From Williamsia muralis NBRC 105860 (lineage in GTDB: Bacteria; Actinomycetota; Actinomycetes; Mycobacteriales; Mycobacteriaceae), in the NCBI RefSeq assembly GCF_001598915.1, contig NZ_BDAP01000002.1:930001-994000 (forward strand): a stretch of DNA of 64,000 bases, written 5' to 3'. Position 1 is the stretch's first letter. The number at the start of each line of letters is the position of its first letter. Made by a program: the position numbers and the translations under genes. A model generated the notes under the pieces. It had not been told where the DNA came from. It searched no databases and saw only the letters and a program-made list of their open reading frames with translations. This document shows, one piece after another, positions 55,403-64,000 of this stretch.

Positions 55403-56176
55403 TCAGGCCCCTTTACTCGTTGCGCTTTTGGGCTTTCCGGTCTCCACGAAGGCGTCGCGGTGTTCGTCGGCGACACCGGCGAGGTTCAGCTCGAACGTGA
55501 ATCCCTGTTCCAGGCGGTAACTCGTCTTCACATCGACCGGGTCGATGCCGTTGATCGCTTCCTTCGCCGCGCGGATCACGCGGGTGTCCTTCGCGGCGAT
55601 CTTGCGGGCGATCTCCAGTGCGGCTTCGTCGAGCTCGGCACGCGGCACCACCCTCTGCACCGACCCGAAGTGCTCGAGCTGTTGAGCGGTGACGTTCTGC
55701 GCCGTGAAGTACAGGGTCCGCATGGTGTGCTGCGGGACGAGGCGCGCGAGATGGGTCGCTGCTCCGAGTGCACCGCGGTCGACCTCGGGAAGTCCGAACA
55801 CCGCGTCGTCCGAGGCGACGATCACGTCGGCATTGCCGACCAGGCCGATGCCGCCGCCGACGCAGAAGCCGTTGACCGCGACGATGACCGGCACCTCGCA
55901 GTCGTAGACCGCGGCGAAGGCGACCGCACATCCCCGGTTGGCGGCGATGAGGGCGTCGTATCCCTCGGTGGCCTGCATCTCCTTGATGTCGACTCCGGCG
56001 TTGAAGCCGCGACCCTCGGCCCGCAGGATCACCACATGGGTGGCGCGGTCTCGGCCCGCGGCCGTGATGGCCTCGCCGAGTTCGAACCAGGCCGCCGATG
56101 GCAAGGCGTTGACCGGGGGAAAGTCGACCGTGACCGTGACTATCCCCGGTTCGACCGTGGTGGTGGTGATGGGCAT
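55403..56176 (-). CDS. echA20: EchA20, enoyl-CoA-hydratase-like ring-D hydrolase
   Basis: A 257-residue crotonase-fold enzyme. It has the oxyanion-hole segments ILRAEGRGFNAGVDIKEMQ and NGFCVGGGIGLVGNADVIVAS, and PEVDRGALGAATHLARLVP. In the C/D-ring pathway EchA20 opens ring D by C-C hydrolysis. It is the first gene of the minus-strand operon echA20-ipdA-ipdB-ipdC, as in Rv3550-Rv3553. The ATG at 56176 follows GAGGAGCATCG; longer versions run through the KstR2 palindrome. Confidence 0.9.
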   Translation of the reverse strand: MPITTTTVEPGIVTVTVDFPPVNALPSAAWFELGEAITAAGRDRATHVVILRAEGRGFNAGVDIKEMQATEGYDALIAANRGCAVAFAAVYDCEVPVIVAVNGFCVGGGIGLVGNADVIVASDDAVFGLPEVDRGALGAATHLARLVPQHTMRTLYFTAQNVTAQQLEHFGSVQRVVPRAELDEAALEIARKIAAKDTRVIRAAKEAINGIDPVDVKTSYRLEQGFTFELNLAGVADEHRDAFVETGKPKSATSKGA

Positions 56177-56210
56177 CGATGCTCCTCGCGTACCGTCGGG
56201 CTGTAGACCA

Positions 56211-56228
56211 ACCAAGCAATTGCTTGGT
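56211..56228. promoter_or_regulatory. KstR2 operator, extended palindrome between echA20 and the SDR genes
   Basis: ACCAAGCAATTGCTTGGT is a perfect 18-bp palindrome. It can be read as two overlapping KstR2 motifs, four bases apart (56211-56224 and 56215-56228), each with one mismatch to AnCAAGnnCTTGnT. It lies 35 bp before echA20 and 40 bp before the SDR gene, so it should control both. Confidence 0.75.
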
Positions 56229-56267
56229 ACTTTAACACCGAACGAACCGAGCGAAGCGGGAGACTGA

Positions 56268-57038
56268 ATGGACCTGGAGCTGTCCGGGCGGGTTGTGCTG
56301 GTCACCGGTGGTGTCCGGGGAGTGGGTGCAGGCATCAGCTCGGTCCTCACCGAGCTGGGTGCCACGGTGATCGCGTGCGCGAGGCGACCTGCCGACGACC
56401 CCTATTCCACCCCGTATGCCGAGTTCGTGAGCTGCGACATCCGGGACGCCGAGGCGGTGGCCGCGATGCTCGACGACATCGTCTCCCGGCACGGCGCACT
56501 CGATGCCGTGGTCAACAACGCCGGCGGGTCACCGTTCGCCCTTGCGGCCGACGCATCCCCCCGATTCCACTCGAAGATCGTCGAATTGAACCTGCTGGCC
56601 CCGTTGATCATCGCGCAGGCGGCGAACAAGGTGATGCAGGACCAACAATCGGGCGGATCGATCGTCAACGTATCCAGTCTGAGCGGACACCGCCCGTCAC
56701 CGGGCACCGCGGCGTACGGCGCTGCCAAGGCCGGACTCGATTCTCTCACCGCAACATTGGCCGTGGAATGGGCTCCGCGGGTGAGGATCAACTCGGTCGT
56801 GGTGGGTGCCGTGCGGACTGAACAGGCCGATCTCTTCTACGGCGATGAAGACGGCATTGCCGCGGTGGGCCGGACGATCCCGATGGGACGTCTCGCATTG
56901 CCATCCGATGTGGGCAATGCCGCAGCGTTCCTGTTGTCGCCGCTGGCCTCGTACCTGACCGGGTCAACATTGGAAGTACACGGCGGGGGCGAGCGCCTGG
57001 CTTTCTGGGACGTGGGGTCGAACGAAGTACCTGGGTGA
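56268..57038 (+). CDS. Short-chain dehydrogenase, Rv3549c-like
   Basis: A 256-residue SDR with the NAD(P) loop VVLVTGGVRGVGAGIS (TGGxxGxG), NNAG in AVVNNAGGSPF, catalytic Ser in NVSSLSGHRPSPGTAAYGAAKAG with the Tyr-x-x-x-Lys. The place, divergent from echA20 at a KstR2 site, is that of Rv3549c. It likely oxidises or reduces an acyl-CoA intermediate of sterol breakdown; its substrate is not settled. The ATG lies 40 bp from the operator. The next SDR gene follows after 51 bp. Confidence 0.83.
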   Translation: MDLELSGRVVLVTGGVRGVGAGISSVLTELGATVIACARRPADDPYSTPYAEFVSCDIRDAEAVAAMLDDIVSRHGALDAVVNNAGGSPFALAADASPRFHSKIVELNLLAPLIIAQAANKVMQDQQSGGSIVNVSSLSGHRPSPGTAAYGAAKAGLDSLTATLAVEWAPRVRINSVVVGAVRTEQADLFYGDEDGIAAVGRTIPMGRLALPSDVGNAAAFLLSPLASYLTGSTLEVHGGGERLAFWDVGSNEVPG

Positions 57039-57089
57039 ACCAGAGTTGCATCTGTTGAGTCGATATCGAACGGATTGAGGAGCGAATTG

Positions 57090-58010
57090 ATGAGTGGAAT
57101 CGTGGCCGGTCGAGTGGTCATCGTGACCGGTGCCGGACGGGGGATCGGTCGCGAACACGCGCTCGCCTATGCGCGCGAAGGGGCCAAGGTCGTGGTGAAC
57201 GACATCGGGGCGGGGCTCGACGGGTCGACCACCGGTGAGAGCCCGGCCGAACAGGTTGTCGCAGAGATCAAGTCGTCGGGCGGCGAGGCAGTTGTCAACG
57301 GTGACGACGTGGCCGATTGGGCCGGTGCGCAGAACCTGGTGAACACGGCCATCGAAACCTTCGGGGCACTGGACATCCTGGTCAACAACGCCGGTTTCTT
57401 GCGCGACAAGATGCTGGTCTCCATGACTGAAGAAGATTGGGACAACGTCATCCGAGTGCACCTCAAAGGTCACTTCGCGATGTTGCGTCATGCCGCCGCG
57501 TACTGGCGCGCCGAGTCGAAAGCCGGCAATCCGCGGGCCGCTCGTGTGATCAACACGTCTTCGGGCGCCGGTCTGTACGGCTCTGTGGGACAGGGGAATT
57601 ACGCGGCCGCAAAGGCTGCGATCGCCGAACTGACGATCCAGGCCGCCGCCGAGATGAAGGCATACGGCGTGACGGTGAACGCCATCGCGCCGTCGGCCCG
57701 CACCCGCATGACCACCAGCGCAGGTGACGCGATGGCCGCGCAGATGGCGCCCCCCGAAGACGGCTCCTTCGACACGATGGATCCGGCCAACGTGTCCCCC
57801 CTGGTGGTGTGGCTCGGCTCCGAGGAGGCCGGCAGTGTCAGCGGGCGGGTGTTCGAGGTCGAGGGCGGGACCGTCTCCGTCACCGACGGCTGGCAGCGCA
57901 GCGTCAAGCGGGACAAGGGCGCTCGATGGGATCCGGCGGAACTCGGACCGGTTGTCACCGACATCCTGGCCGAGGCACCGACACCGATGCCGGTCTACGG
58001 TGCCCGATGA
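57090..58010 (+). CDS. Short-chain dehydrogenase, Rv3548c-like (17-beta-HSD4 type)
   Basis: A 306-residue SDR. It has VVIVTGAGRGIGREHALAYAREGAKVVVNDIG, typical of the hydroxyacyl-CoA dehydrogenase part of multifunctional enzyme type 2, NNAGFLRDKMLVSM and the active site NTSSGAGLYGSVGQGNYAAAKA. Length above the SDR mean of 250 comes from a C-terminal extension (about 265-306). GAGGAG lies eight bases before the ATG at 57090. It probably serves a beta-oxidation step in sterol breakdown together with the preceding gene. Confidence 0.83.
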   Translation: MSGIVAGRVVIVTGAGRGIGREHALAYAREGAKVVVNDIGAGLDGSTTGESPAEQVVAEIKSSGGEAVVNGDDVADWAGAQNLVNTAIETFGALDILVNNAGFLRDKMLVSMTEEDWDNVIRVHLKGHFAMLRHAAAYWRAESKAGNPRAARVINTSSGAGLYGSVGQGNYAAAKAAIAELTIQAAAEMKAYGVTVNAIAPSARTRMTTSAGDAMAAQMAPPEDGSFDTMDPANVSPLVVWLGSEEAGSVSGRVFEVEGGTVSVTDGWQRSVKRDKGARWDPAELGPVVTDILAEAPTPMPVYGAR

Positions 58011-58026
58011 TCCTGGGGCAGAAGCG

Positions 58027-58386
58027 ATGAGCTCCGACGCCGACCTGATCGCCGGCGCGAAAGCCTATGTGGACGCTCTGGCAAGCCACGACCCGTCCGC
58101 CGTACCGTTTCACCCCGACTGCGTTCGTATCGAGATGGGCGTGAAAACGGGGCGCAGCGGTGATCATCTGCGCCGCAGCCTCAGTCGAGGACCTCAGTAC
58201 AAGGTCATCCACGCGATCACCGAGTTCCAGGCTCGGGTGGAAGGCCGGACCGTGCACGTCACGTTCTACGTGAATGTCCAGCCCAAACCGCTCGGCCTGC
58301 GCTCCAAGGTCATCGAGAGCTTCGAGTTCGACGAGTCCGGACAGATCAAGAAGATAGTTGCCAAGTTCGGCGTCCCGCACCGCTGA
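58027..58386 (+). CDS. Small NTF2-like (SnoaL-type) protein
   Basis: A 119-residue protein with the cone-shaped NTF2-like layout: an N-terminal helix (LIAGAKAYVDALASHDPSAV), HPDCVRIEMGVKTGRSGDHLRRSL and a sheet ending ESFEFDESGQIKKIVAKFG. Such proteins can be ketosteroid-isomerase-like enzymes or binding proteins. The catalytic residues of steroid isomerases are not clearly there. It lies 16 bp after the SDR gene, so it belongs to the KstR2-controlled unit. The ATG at 58027 lies inside a longer frame that is a shadow. Confidence 0.7.
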   Translation: MSSDADLIAGAKAYVDALASHDPSAVPFHPDCVRIEMGVKTGRSGDHLRRSLSRGPQYKVIHAITEFQARVEGRTVHVTFYVNVQPKPLGLRSKVIESFEFDESGQIKKIVAKFGVPHR

Positions 58387-58401
58387 TCAGCGCCTGACAT
58401 G

Positions 58402-58442
58402 ACAAAGACGCTCCACCCAGAAACTTGGGGGAGCGTCTTTGT
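58402..58442. terminator. Bidirectional terminator between the SDR operon and the GNAT gene
   Basis: ACAAAGACGCTCC pairs with GGAGCGTCTTTGT (13 bp) across a 15-base middle. The stem ends in TTTGT on either strand, serving both convergent genes. Confidence 0.8.
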
Positions 58443-58467
58443 GGTCTGACGGGTGGAACTGAGGGAA

Positions 58468-59121
58468 CTACGAGCTGGGGGCCCGGACGACCATGGGGAC
58501 GCCGGGGAAGTACGCGGCCAGCTCAGAACGTGAACGACGAAGAGCTGCCGTGCCGAATCCGCGCTTGCGGTGCTCGGGTGCGATCCAGATCCGGACATCC
58601 ACCTCGCCGCCGGACAGCTCACCGAACACGATGCCCACCTTGTCGGCGCCTTCGACGGCCACGAGCCACACGGCCTCTTCTGCCTTCATGCGACTGCGGG
58701 CGGCGGCGATCTCGTCGTCGATGCCCGATGCGGGAGTGCCGCTTCCGTCGCCCGCGGCCCCGACGTCGGAGGTGCGTGCGGCGAAGAGGTCGGCATCGCT
58801 GTCATCAAACGGCCGCAGCGTCAACGTTTCTGCGGTGGCCGCGGGCCGTTCGGTCTGCGTGAACGTGAGTTTGCTGTTCAGGTCTTCGAGCTCGGCGGCG
58901 TTGGCCCGCCGTGCCGACACGGTCAGGCGGTCGAACGACATCCCCAGCACTGCTTCGGCGCCGATGGTGGGCACGGACAGGAGGTTCGCGATGGCCGAGA
59001 CGGCCGCGGACCGGTCCTCGGCCTCCACGATGGCATCGAGCACTTCGTGGCGGCGTTCGAAGGCGGCCTCGAGGGCAGCGGTGATGTCACGGCGGGTGGC
59101 GGCACGGTCTGGATCAGTCAT
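58468..59121 (-). CDS. GNAT acetyltransferase with an N-terminal DNA-gyrase-A-like helical segment
   Basis: A 217-residue protein in two parts. Residues about 10-85 (RRHEVLDAIVEAEDRSAAVS, then LLSVPTIGAEAVLGMSFDRLT) resemble the helical tower region of GyrA/ParC, which reads R..EVIALIRASE ... LL.I.EIQAQAILDM.L.RLT. Residues about 100-210 are a GNAT fold with the acetyl-CoA loop HRKRGFGTAAL (R/Q-x-x-G-x-G/A). No gyrase catalytic part is present. The protein may acetylate a gyrase or DNA-linked target, or bind it; this is a guess. It starts at ATG 59121 near the phosphoesterase stop (59154). Confidence 0.7.
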   Translation of the reverse strand: MTDPDRAATRRDITAALEAAFERRHEVLDAIVEAEDRSAAVSAIANLLSVPTIGAEAVLGMSFDRLTVSARRANAAELEDLNSKLTFTQTERPAATAETLTLRPFDDSDADLFAARTSDVGAAGDGSGTPASGIDDEIAAARSRMKAEEAVWLVAVEGADKVGIVFGELSGGEVDVRIWIAPEHRKRGFGTAALRRSRSELAAYFPGVPMVVRAPSS

Positions 59122-59153
59122 GCCCCGATCCTATTAGGGATCGGCCGGTGCGG

Positions 59154-60233
59154 TCAGCCGGAGTACGACTTCGTGAAGACCTGCGTGGGAGTTCCCGTGG
59201 CCAGGTCCACCGTGAACACCCGCAGATCCACACCCGAGGCCGTGATGTCCATCGTCATGAAACCGCGGTCACGGAAGTTCTCGTACAGCGCCGGATGCTC
59301 TTTGGACGAGCGGTCTTCGACCGTCTTGGCCGCCGCACCCGACACCAGCTGACGTGTTCCCTTGGAGGCGATGGTGGGGTCGAAGACCTGCAACGAATGG
59401 TCGTGACCGGACATGAAGAAGTGGAACCGTCCGGCGATCTCCTGCTCGAAGAACTCCTTGACCAGCACGCCGTTGATGGGAGGTATGGGGATCCCGTCAT
59501 ATCCACCGGCACTGCCGTGCGGCCCGTTGTTGATGTACGGGTGGTGGGTGCACGCGATTTTCCACGTCGCGGTCGATGCCGCGACAGCCTCGCGCAGCCA
59601 CTTGCGTTGCGCCGTCATGTAGGTGCCGTTCGGTTCCCAGTAGGGCGCCAAGAACGGTGGGATATAGGCGGCGATCGGATTGAGGTCGAGGACAAAGAAC
59701 TCGACGACCGGTGCCTGCTCGGGAACGGCCACCGAGTAGTAGCGTCGCGGCATGTACCAGCGGCTGGACCGCGAGTGGTACGCAACCTCCGCATCGCCGC
59801 GCAGCAGCCAGCCACCGTCACCCGGGAAGACCGCGGTGGTGTCGTGGTTGCCCAACGCCATCACCCATGGGAAGTCGAGGCCGGTGTTCGGCTTCTCGAA
59901 CTTCTCCTCGAACTGTTTGTCGTCGGGTCCGTTCGGGCCCGACTCGTAGATGTTGTCGCCCAATCCGATTGCCAGTCCGAACGGATTCTGCGCGTGCAGC
60001 GCGCGAGCGGCCTTGGTGACCGCGTACTGCGGGGCTTCGCCGGTACCGGCATCGCCGGTGATCAGCACCCGCACCGACGAACCGGTCTGGGGAAAACCCG
60101 GCCGACCCGACGGGAGGCCACCGGCTCGCGCAGGTCCGGACAGGACCAGGCCTGCGCCTGCGGCGGCGGCCGATCCGGCGAGGAATGTGCGCCGGCGGAT
60201 GCCGTTGTTCGGCGAGGACGGGGTGTTGGTCAT
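59154..60233 (-). CDS. Tat-exported metallophosphoesterase (purple-acid-phosphatase-like)
   Basis: A 359-residue calcineurin-type phosphoesterase. Metal-binding blocks are ITGDAGTGE, GLGDNIYESG, ALGNHDTT, ACTHHPYINNG and MSGHDHSLQVF, in the right order. The N-terminus has the twin-arginine motif in NGIRRRTFLAGS, so it is exported folded. The ATG at 60233 follows AGGATTCCTTG. It lies 25 bp after the phoD gene on the same strand, so the two phosphatases are probably made together, perhaps on phosphate limitation, though I see no clear PhoP box. Confidence 0.88.
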   Translation of the reverse strand: MTNTPSSPNNGIRRRTFLAGSAAAAGAGLVLSGPARAGGLPSGRPGFPQTGSSVRVLITGDAGTGEAPQYAVTKAARALHAQNPFGLAIGLGDNIYESGPNGPDDKQFEEKFEKPNTGLDFPWVMALGNHDTTAVFPGDGGWLLRGDAEVAYHSRSSRWYMPRRYYSVAVPEQAPVVEFFVLDLNPIAAYIPPFLAPYWEPNGTYMTAQRKWLREAVAASTATWKIACTHHPYINNGPHGSAGGYDGIPIPPINGVLVKEFFEQEIAGRFHFFMSGHDHSLQVFDPTIASKGTRQLVSGAAAKTVEDRSSKEHPALYENFRDRGFMTMDITASGVDLRVFTVDLATGTPTQVFTKSYSG

Positions 60234-60258
60234 CAAGGAATCCTAGGTCGGGCCGGTA

Positions 60259-61995
60259 CTACTGGGCTGGTGAACCAGAGGGCTGCACGCGCTGCGTGCC
60301 GCTCGGCACCCGCCACGACTGACCGTAACGCTGCCCGGACCGCGGGTCGGCGCGGTTGTTCACGAAGAACCAATCCATCTGTGTGGCAGCCGGAGTCACC
60401 GTCAGGACTGCGTAACCGTGCGCGTCGGTGTCGACCCAGCGGATGTGCCGGTTGATGTTGGTCATCGCCACGGCCGCGGCCGCCCCCACCGTGTACTCGG
60501 GCGCGCCGACGATGTCGTCGATGTTGTTCGACGTCACCGAGGTCACCACGAGTTCGGTGCCGACCGTGCCCGCCCCGGGGTAGTTCGCGGCGTCCGCGGG
60601 CACGTCGCAGGCAAACGACATGTGGATGTCGCCGGTGATAAATACAGTGTTCTCGACGTTGTTGTCGCGCAACGCTTTGTGCAGACGATCGCGGTCGGCG
60701 GTGTAGCCGTCCCACGCGTCGGAGTTCAGTGGGATGCCACCCTTGGGCACCCCGAGCAGGTCGGTCAGCGCTGCCGTGGTGGCCGGCTCCAGCGGGGGGA
60801 TCAGGATCGGACTGATCATCACCGGGTTGCCGACGATCTTCCACCGCGTGGGGGACGACACCACGCCGTTGGTGAGCCACGACATCTGTGCCGAACCGGT
60901 GATGCTCGCCGAGGTGCTGTCGACCTTGTTGGACAGCATGGACTGCTGTTCGGTGCGGTAGGTGCGCAGATCCAGCATCGAGATCTCGAGCAGATTGCCG
61001 TACCGCAGGCGCCGGTACAGATGGCGACCACCGGCGTCGACCTCCGGACGCACCGGCATCCACTCGAAGTAGGCCTGCTCGGAGGCTGCCTTGCGCGCGG
61101 GCCAGTCGCCTTCACTGGCGTCGTGGTTCTCGGCGCCTCCGGCGTAGGCGTCGTTGGCCGACTCATGGTCGTCCCAGGTGCAGATCCACGGCAGGTTGAG
61201 ATGGGCGGCCTGCAGGTCAGGATCGGACTTGTACTGGCCGTGCCGGGTCCGGTAGTCGGCCAGCGACACGATCTCGTGCAGAGGGTCGTGGGGGCGCACG
61301 ACGCCGGTGCCACCACCGAATTCTGCGGTGCCGTACTCGTAGATGTAGTCGCCCAGGTGCACGATGGCGTCGAGCCCGGGCTGAGCCGCCAGGTGCCGGT
61401 AGGCACTGAAGTATCCGGCTTCCCAGTTGGAGCACGACACCACGCCGAAGCGGACCTTTGCCACGTCCGCGGCGGTGGCGGGAGCGGTCTTCGTCTGACC
61501 CACCGGCGACGTCGAACCGGCGGCCGGCCCACCCGTGACATGGAACCGGAAGTGGTAGTTCGTGTTCGGTGACAGACCGCCGGCATCGACCTTCACGGTG
61601 AGGTCTTGCTCGGGGCCGGTGGTGGTGACGCCGGACGAGACCACGGATCCGAAGTCGGGTGAGGTCGCGACCTCCCAGCGCACGGTGGTGGATGCACCCT
61701 TGCCCGATCCGGGGACGGCATCGGGTGTGGGGGTGACGCGGGTCCAGAGGATCACCCGGTCGGGCAGTGGATCGCCGGATGCCACACCGTGACGAAAGAC
61801 GTTGCCGCTCGGGGCCTTCGTTCCGTCGGCTGCTGCACTGCCCGCGTACACCGTGCCCAGGACGCCGACCGCGCCGATCGCGGCACCGCCCAGGAATGTT
61901 CGTCGGGAGGGGCCGCTGACGGGTGGACCTGAGGTCAGGTGATCAGCCGATGAGACGGGGGCACTGGCGCGTGAAGACTCTGGAATTGCAGACAT
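60259..61995 (-). CDS. phoD: Alkaline phosphatase, PhoD family, Tat-exported
   Basis: A 578-residue phosphodiesterase/alkaline phosphatase. The twin-arginine signal is GPSRRTFLGGAAIGAVG (about residues 28-45). The N-terminal PhoD domain has FRHGVASGDPLPDRVILWTRV. The metallophosphatase part has HLGDYIYEYG, WDDHESANDAYAGG and FITGDIHMSF, which match PhoD metal sites. It would free phosphate from organic esters outside the cell. The ATG at 61995 is fixed by the signal peptide. It interrupts the sterol genes. Confidence 0.92.
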   Translation of the reverse strand: MSAIPESSRASAPVSSADHLTSGPPVSGPSRRTFLGGAAIGAVGVLGTVYAGSAAADGTKAPSGNVFRHGVASGDPLPDRVILWTRVTPTPDAVPGSGKGASTTVRWEVATSPDFGSVVSSGVTTTGPEQDLTVKVDAGGLSPNTNYHFRFHVTGGPAAGSTSPVGQTKTAPATAADVAKVRFGVVSCSNWEAGYFSAYRHLAAQPGLDAIVHLGDYIYEYGTAEFGGGTGVVRPHDPLHEIVSLADYRTRHGQYKSDPDLQAAHLNLPWICTWDDHESANDAYAGGAENHDASEGDWPARKAASEQAYFEWMPVRPEVDAGGRHLYRRLRYGNLLEISMLDLRTYRTEQQSMLSNKVDSTSASITGSAQMSWLTNGVVSSPTRWKIVGNPVMISPILIPPLEPATTAALTDLLGVPKGGIPLNSDAWDGYTADRDRLHKALRDNNVENTVFITGDIHMSFACDVPADAANYPGAGTVGTELVVTSVTSNNIDDIVGAPEYTVGAAAAVAMTNINRHIRWVDTDAHGYAVLTVTPAATQMDWFFVNNRADPRSGQRYGQSWRVPSGTQRVQPSGSPAQ

Positions 61996-62118
61996 GTCGC
62001 CTCGAATCCTGACACACCAGTTCCACCGACCATCGCGCTTCTTCGAGAATTTCAGGCGCCCCGGGGATGAATTCTTCTCCGTTGTGCCGCGCCGCTGCGC
62101 GACACCGGGCTCATTTTC

Positions 62119-62156
62119 GTTCGCAGATGATCACCGTGGTTCGCAGATGATCACCG
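62119..62156. repeat. 18-bp direct repeat at the end of the Ddn-like gene
   Basis: GTTCGCAGATGATCACCG occurs at 62119-62136 and 62139-62156, 20 bp apart. The stop codon of the Ddn-like gene lies where the copies meet, so the last codons of the gene have been duplicated past it. Confidence 0.85.
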
Positions 62157-62610
62157 GGATCTTGCGTTCGGTCCAGGCCGCGTAGTTGTCGAAGTCGGCG
62201 TACACCTCGACGAGTTTGGGCCAGAGGCGCGCCCGTTCCTGGTCGTCGGCCTCACGCGCTCGCATGGCGACCGTCTTGCGTCCCTCTTGGACGCTCACAT
62301 CGGGATTGGCCTTGACGTTGTGGTACCAGGCCGGGTTCGAGGCCATCCCACCCTGCGAGGCAACCACCACCACGTTGGCACCGTCACGCAGATAGAGAAG
62401 CGGCACCGTGCGCGGTTTGCCTGATTTGCGGCCCATCGCGGTCAGCAGGATGACCGGCGCAGGTTCCTTGAACCCGGCGCCCACCCGCCACTTCGACCCG
62501 ATACGTCCACCGGTCAGCTTGTAGATCTTGGTGTTCGCCCGTGACCCGAGTTTGACGATGGTGCTGACGGCCTTGCTGTTGAGCGCTTTGGGTGCTTCTT
62601 GTTGTGGCAC
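62131..62610 (-). CDS. F420-dependent nitroreductase family protein (Ddn-like)
   Basis: A 159-residue split-barrel protein of the deazaflavin-dependent nitroreductase family. It has [24 protein letters not shown], the F420-phosphate binding part with Lys/Arg, then [21 protein letters not shown], as in Ddn (Rv3547), the enzyme that activates nitroimidazole drugs. Its place between the SDR genes and fadA5 is that of ddn in M. tuberculosis. Natural substrates may be quinones. It lies six bases after the fadA5 stop, so the two are one unit. Confidence 0.87.
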   Translation of the reverse strand: MPQQEAPKALNSKAVSTIVKLGSRANTKIYKLTGGRIGSKWRVGAGFKEPAPVILLTAMGRKSGKPRTVPLLYLRDGANVVVVASQGGMASNPAWYHNVKANPDVSVQEGRKTVAMRAREADDQERARLWPKLVEVYADFDNYAAWTERKIPVIICEPR

Positions 62611-62616
62611 GCGACC

Positions 62617-63855
<1,239 letters not shown>

Positions 63856-63900
63856 TCACCAGGTAGTAGCCACTGTGACGCATCTTGCTCTACCATCGAC

Positions 63901-63914
63901 TAGAACACGTTCAT
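63901..63914. promoter_or_regulatory. KstR-like operator near the CYP125-like gene
   Basis: TAGAACACGTTCAT fits TnnAACnnGTTnnA except the last base; CTAGAAC is shared with the site at 63822. It lies 23 bp before the P450 start. Confidence 0.55.
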
Positions 63915-63936
63915 GTCTAGCATTTAGGTGGTTGCA

Positions 63937-64000
63937 ATGACGCAGGCCGAGAAGGTTTGCCCTTTCGCGGAAGGGTTCGACTTCACCAGCCCAGACCTGT
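63937..64000 (+). CDS. Start of a CYP125-like cytochrome P450 (cut by window end)
   Basis: Only 21 codons are seen (TQAEKVCPFAEGFDFTSPDL). The segment GFDFTSPDL is the usual beginning of CYP125-type steroid C26-monooxygenases, and the gene diverges from fadA5 exactly as cyp125 does in M. tuberculosis (Rv3545c-Rv3546). AGGTGG lies upstream of the ATG. The rest of the gene, with heme and oxygen motifs, is outside the window, so the call rests on context. Confidence 0.6.
   Translation, partial: MTQAEKVCPFAEGFDFTSPDL

Overview
The window is high-GC actinobacterial DNA from the order Mycobacteriales. A Gordonia- or Rhodococcus-like organism fits best. Evidence is the gene order ppa/dacB/DUF2342 protease/tilS/hpt ... 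ftsH/folE/folP/folB/folK ... panC/panD/coaX ... lysS/lsr2, which matches the Mycobacterium tuberculosis Rv3628-Rv3597c neighbourhood, plus a KstR2-type steroid C/D-ring degradation cluster, FprA, Lsr2, a 13E12-type HNH protein and DtxR/IdeR-like iron boxes. Many start codons are GTG or TTG. Several genes have a TANNNT hexamer 6-8 nt before the start codon, suggesting leaderless mRNAs. No rRNA, tRNA, CRISPR array, prophage or intact insertion sequence was seen.

Layout. 1-3.1 kb: the end of a CitA/DcuS-type sensor kinase, its response regulator and a membrane class III nucleotidyl cyclase. 3.1-7.2 kb: a CPA1 antiporter, a UBP zinc-finger protein, purT and a DUF456 membrane protein. 7.2-15 kb: an iron-siderophore uptake ABC system (ATPase and two permeases) and, 3.5 kb away, its likely binding lipoprotein, each preceded by an iron box. 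Between them lie a small secreted protein, a MerR/TipAS regulator, a block of 72-bp tandem repeats and fprA. 15-19.2 kb: a Rv0361-like membrane protein, rhodanese, metZ, a DedA protein, and a coupled pair made of a shortened class V aminotransferase-like protein lacking the PLP lysine and half of a luciferase-like protein. 19.2-22.6 kb: allantoicase and a MarR/MFS efflux operon.

22.6-42.6 kb is the conserved core block: pyrophosphatase, D,D-carboxypeptidase, metalloprotease, tRNA-lysidine synthetase, hypoxanthine phosphoribosyltransferase, an amidase, FtsH, the folate operon (folE-P-B-K and DUF3180) and the pantothenate/CoA operon (a DUF2520 Rossmann protein, panC, panD, coaX), then lysS and lsr2. 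Most operon genes overlap by 4 bp (ATGA/GTGA). A second copy of the 72-bp repeat family lies before ftsH.

42.8-64 kb is a steroid catabolism island. fadD3 diverges from fadE30-ipdF-fadA6-aldehyde dehydrogenase-kstR2, and echA20-ipdA-ipdB-ipdC diverges from two SDR genes and an NTF2-like gene. Palindromes matching or nearly matching the KstR2 operator AnCAAGnnCTTGnT lie at both divergent promoters and before kstR2. The island is interrupted by a DUF389 membrane protein with a 13E12 HNH gene, and by a GyrA-like/GNAT fusion gene plus two Tat-exported phosphatases. It ends with a Ddn-like F420 enzyme, fadA5 and the start of a CYP125-like P450, the last two flanking near-consensus KstR sites. Together these genes would finish cholesterol side-chain degradation (CYP125, FadA5) and degrade the HIP C/D-ring intermediate (FadD3 through FadA6).
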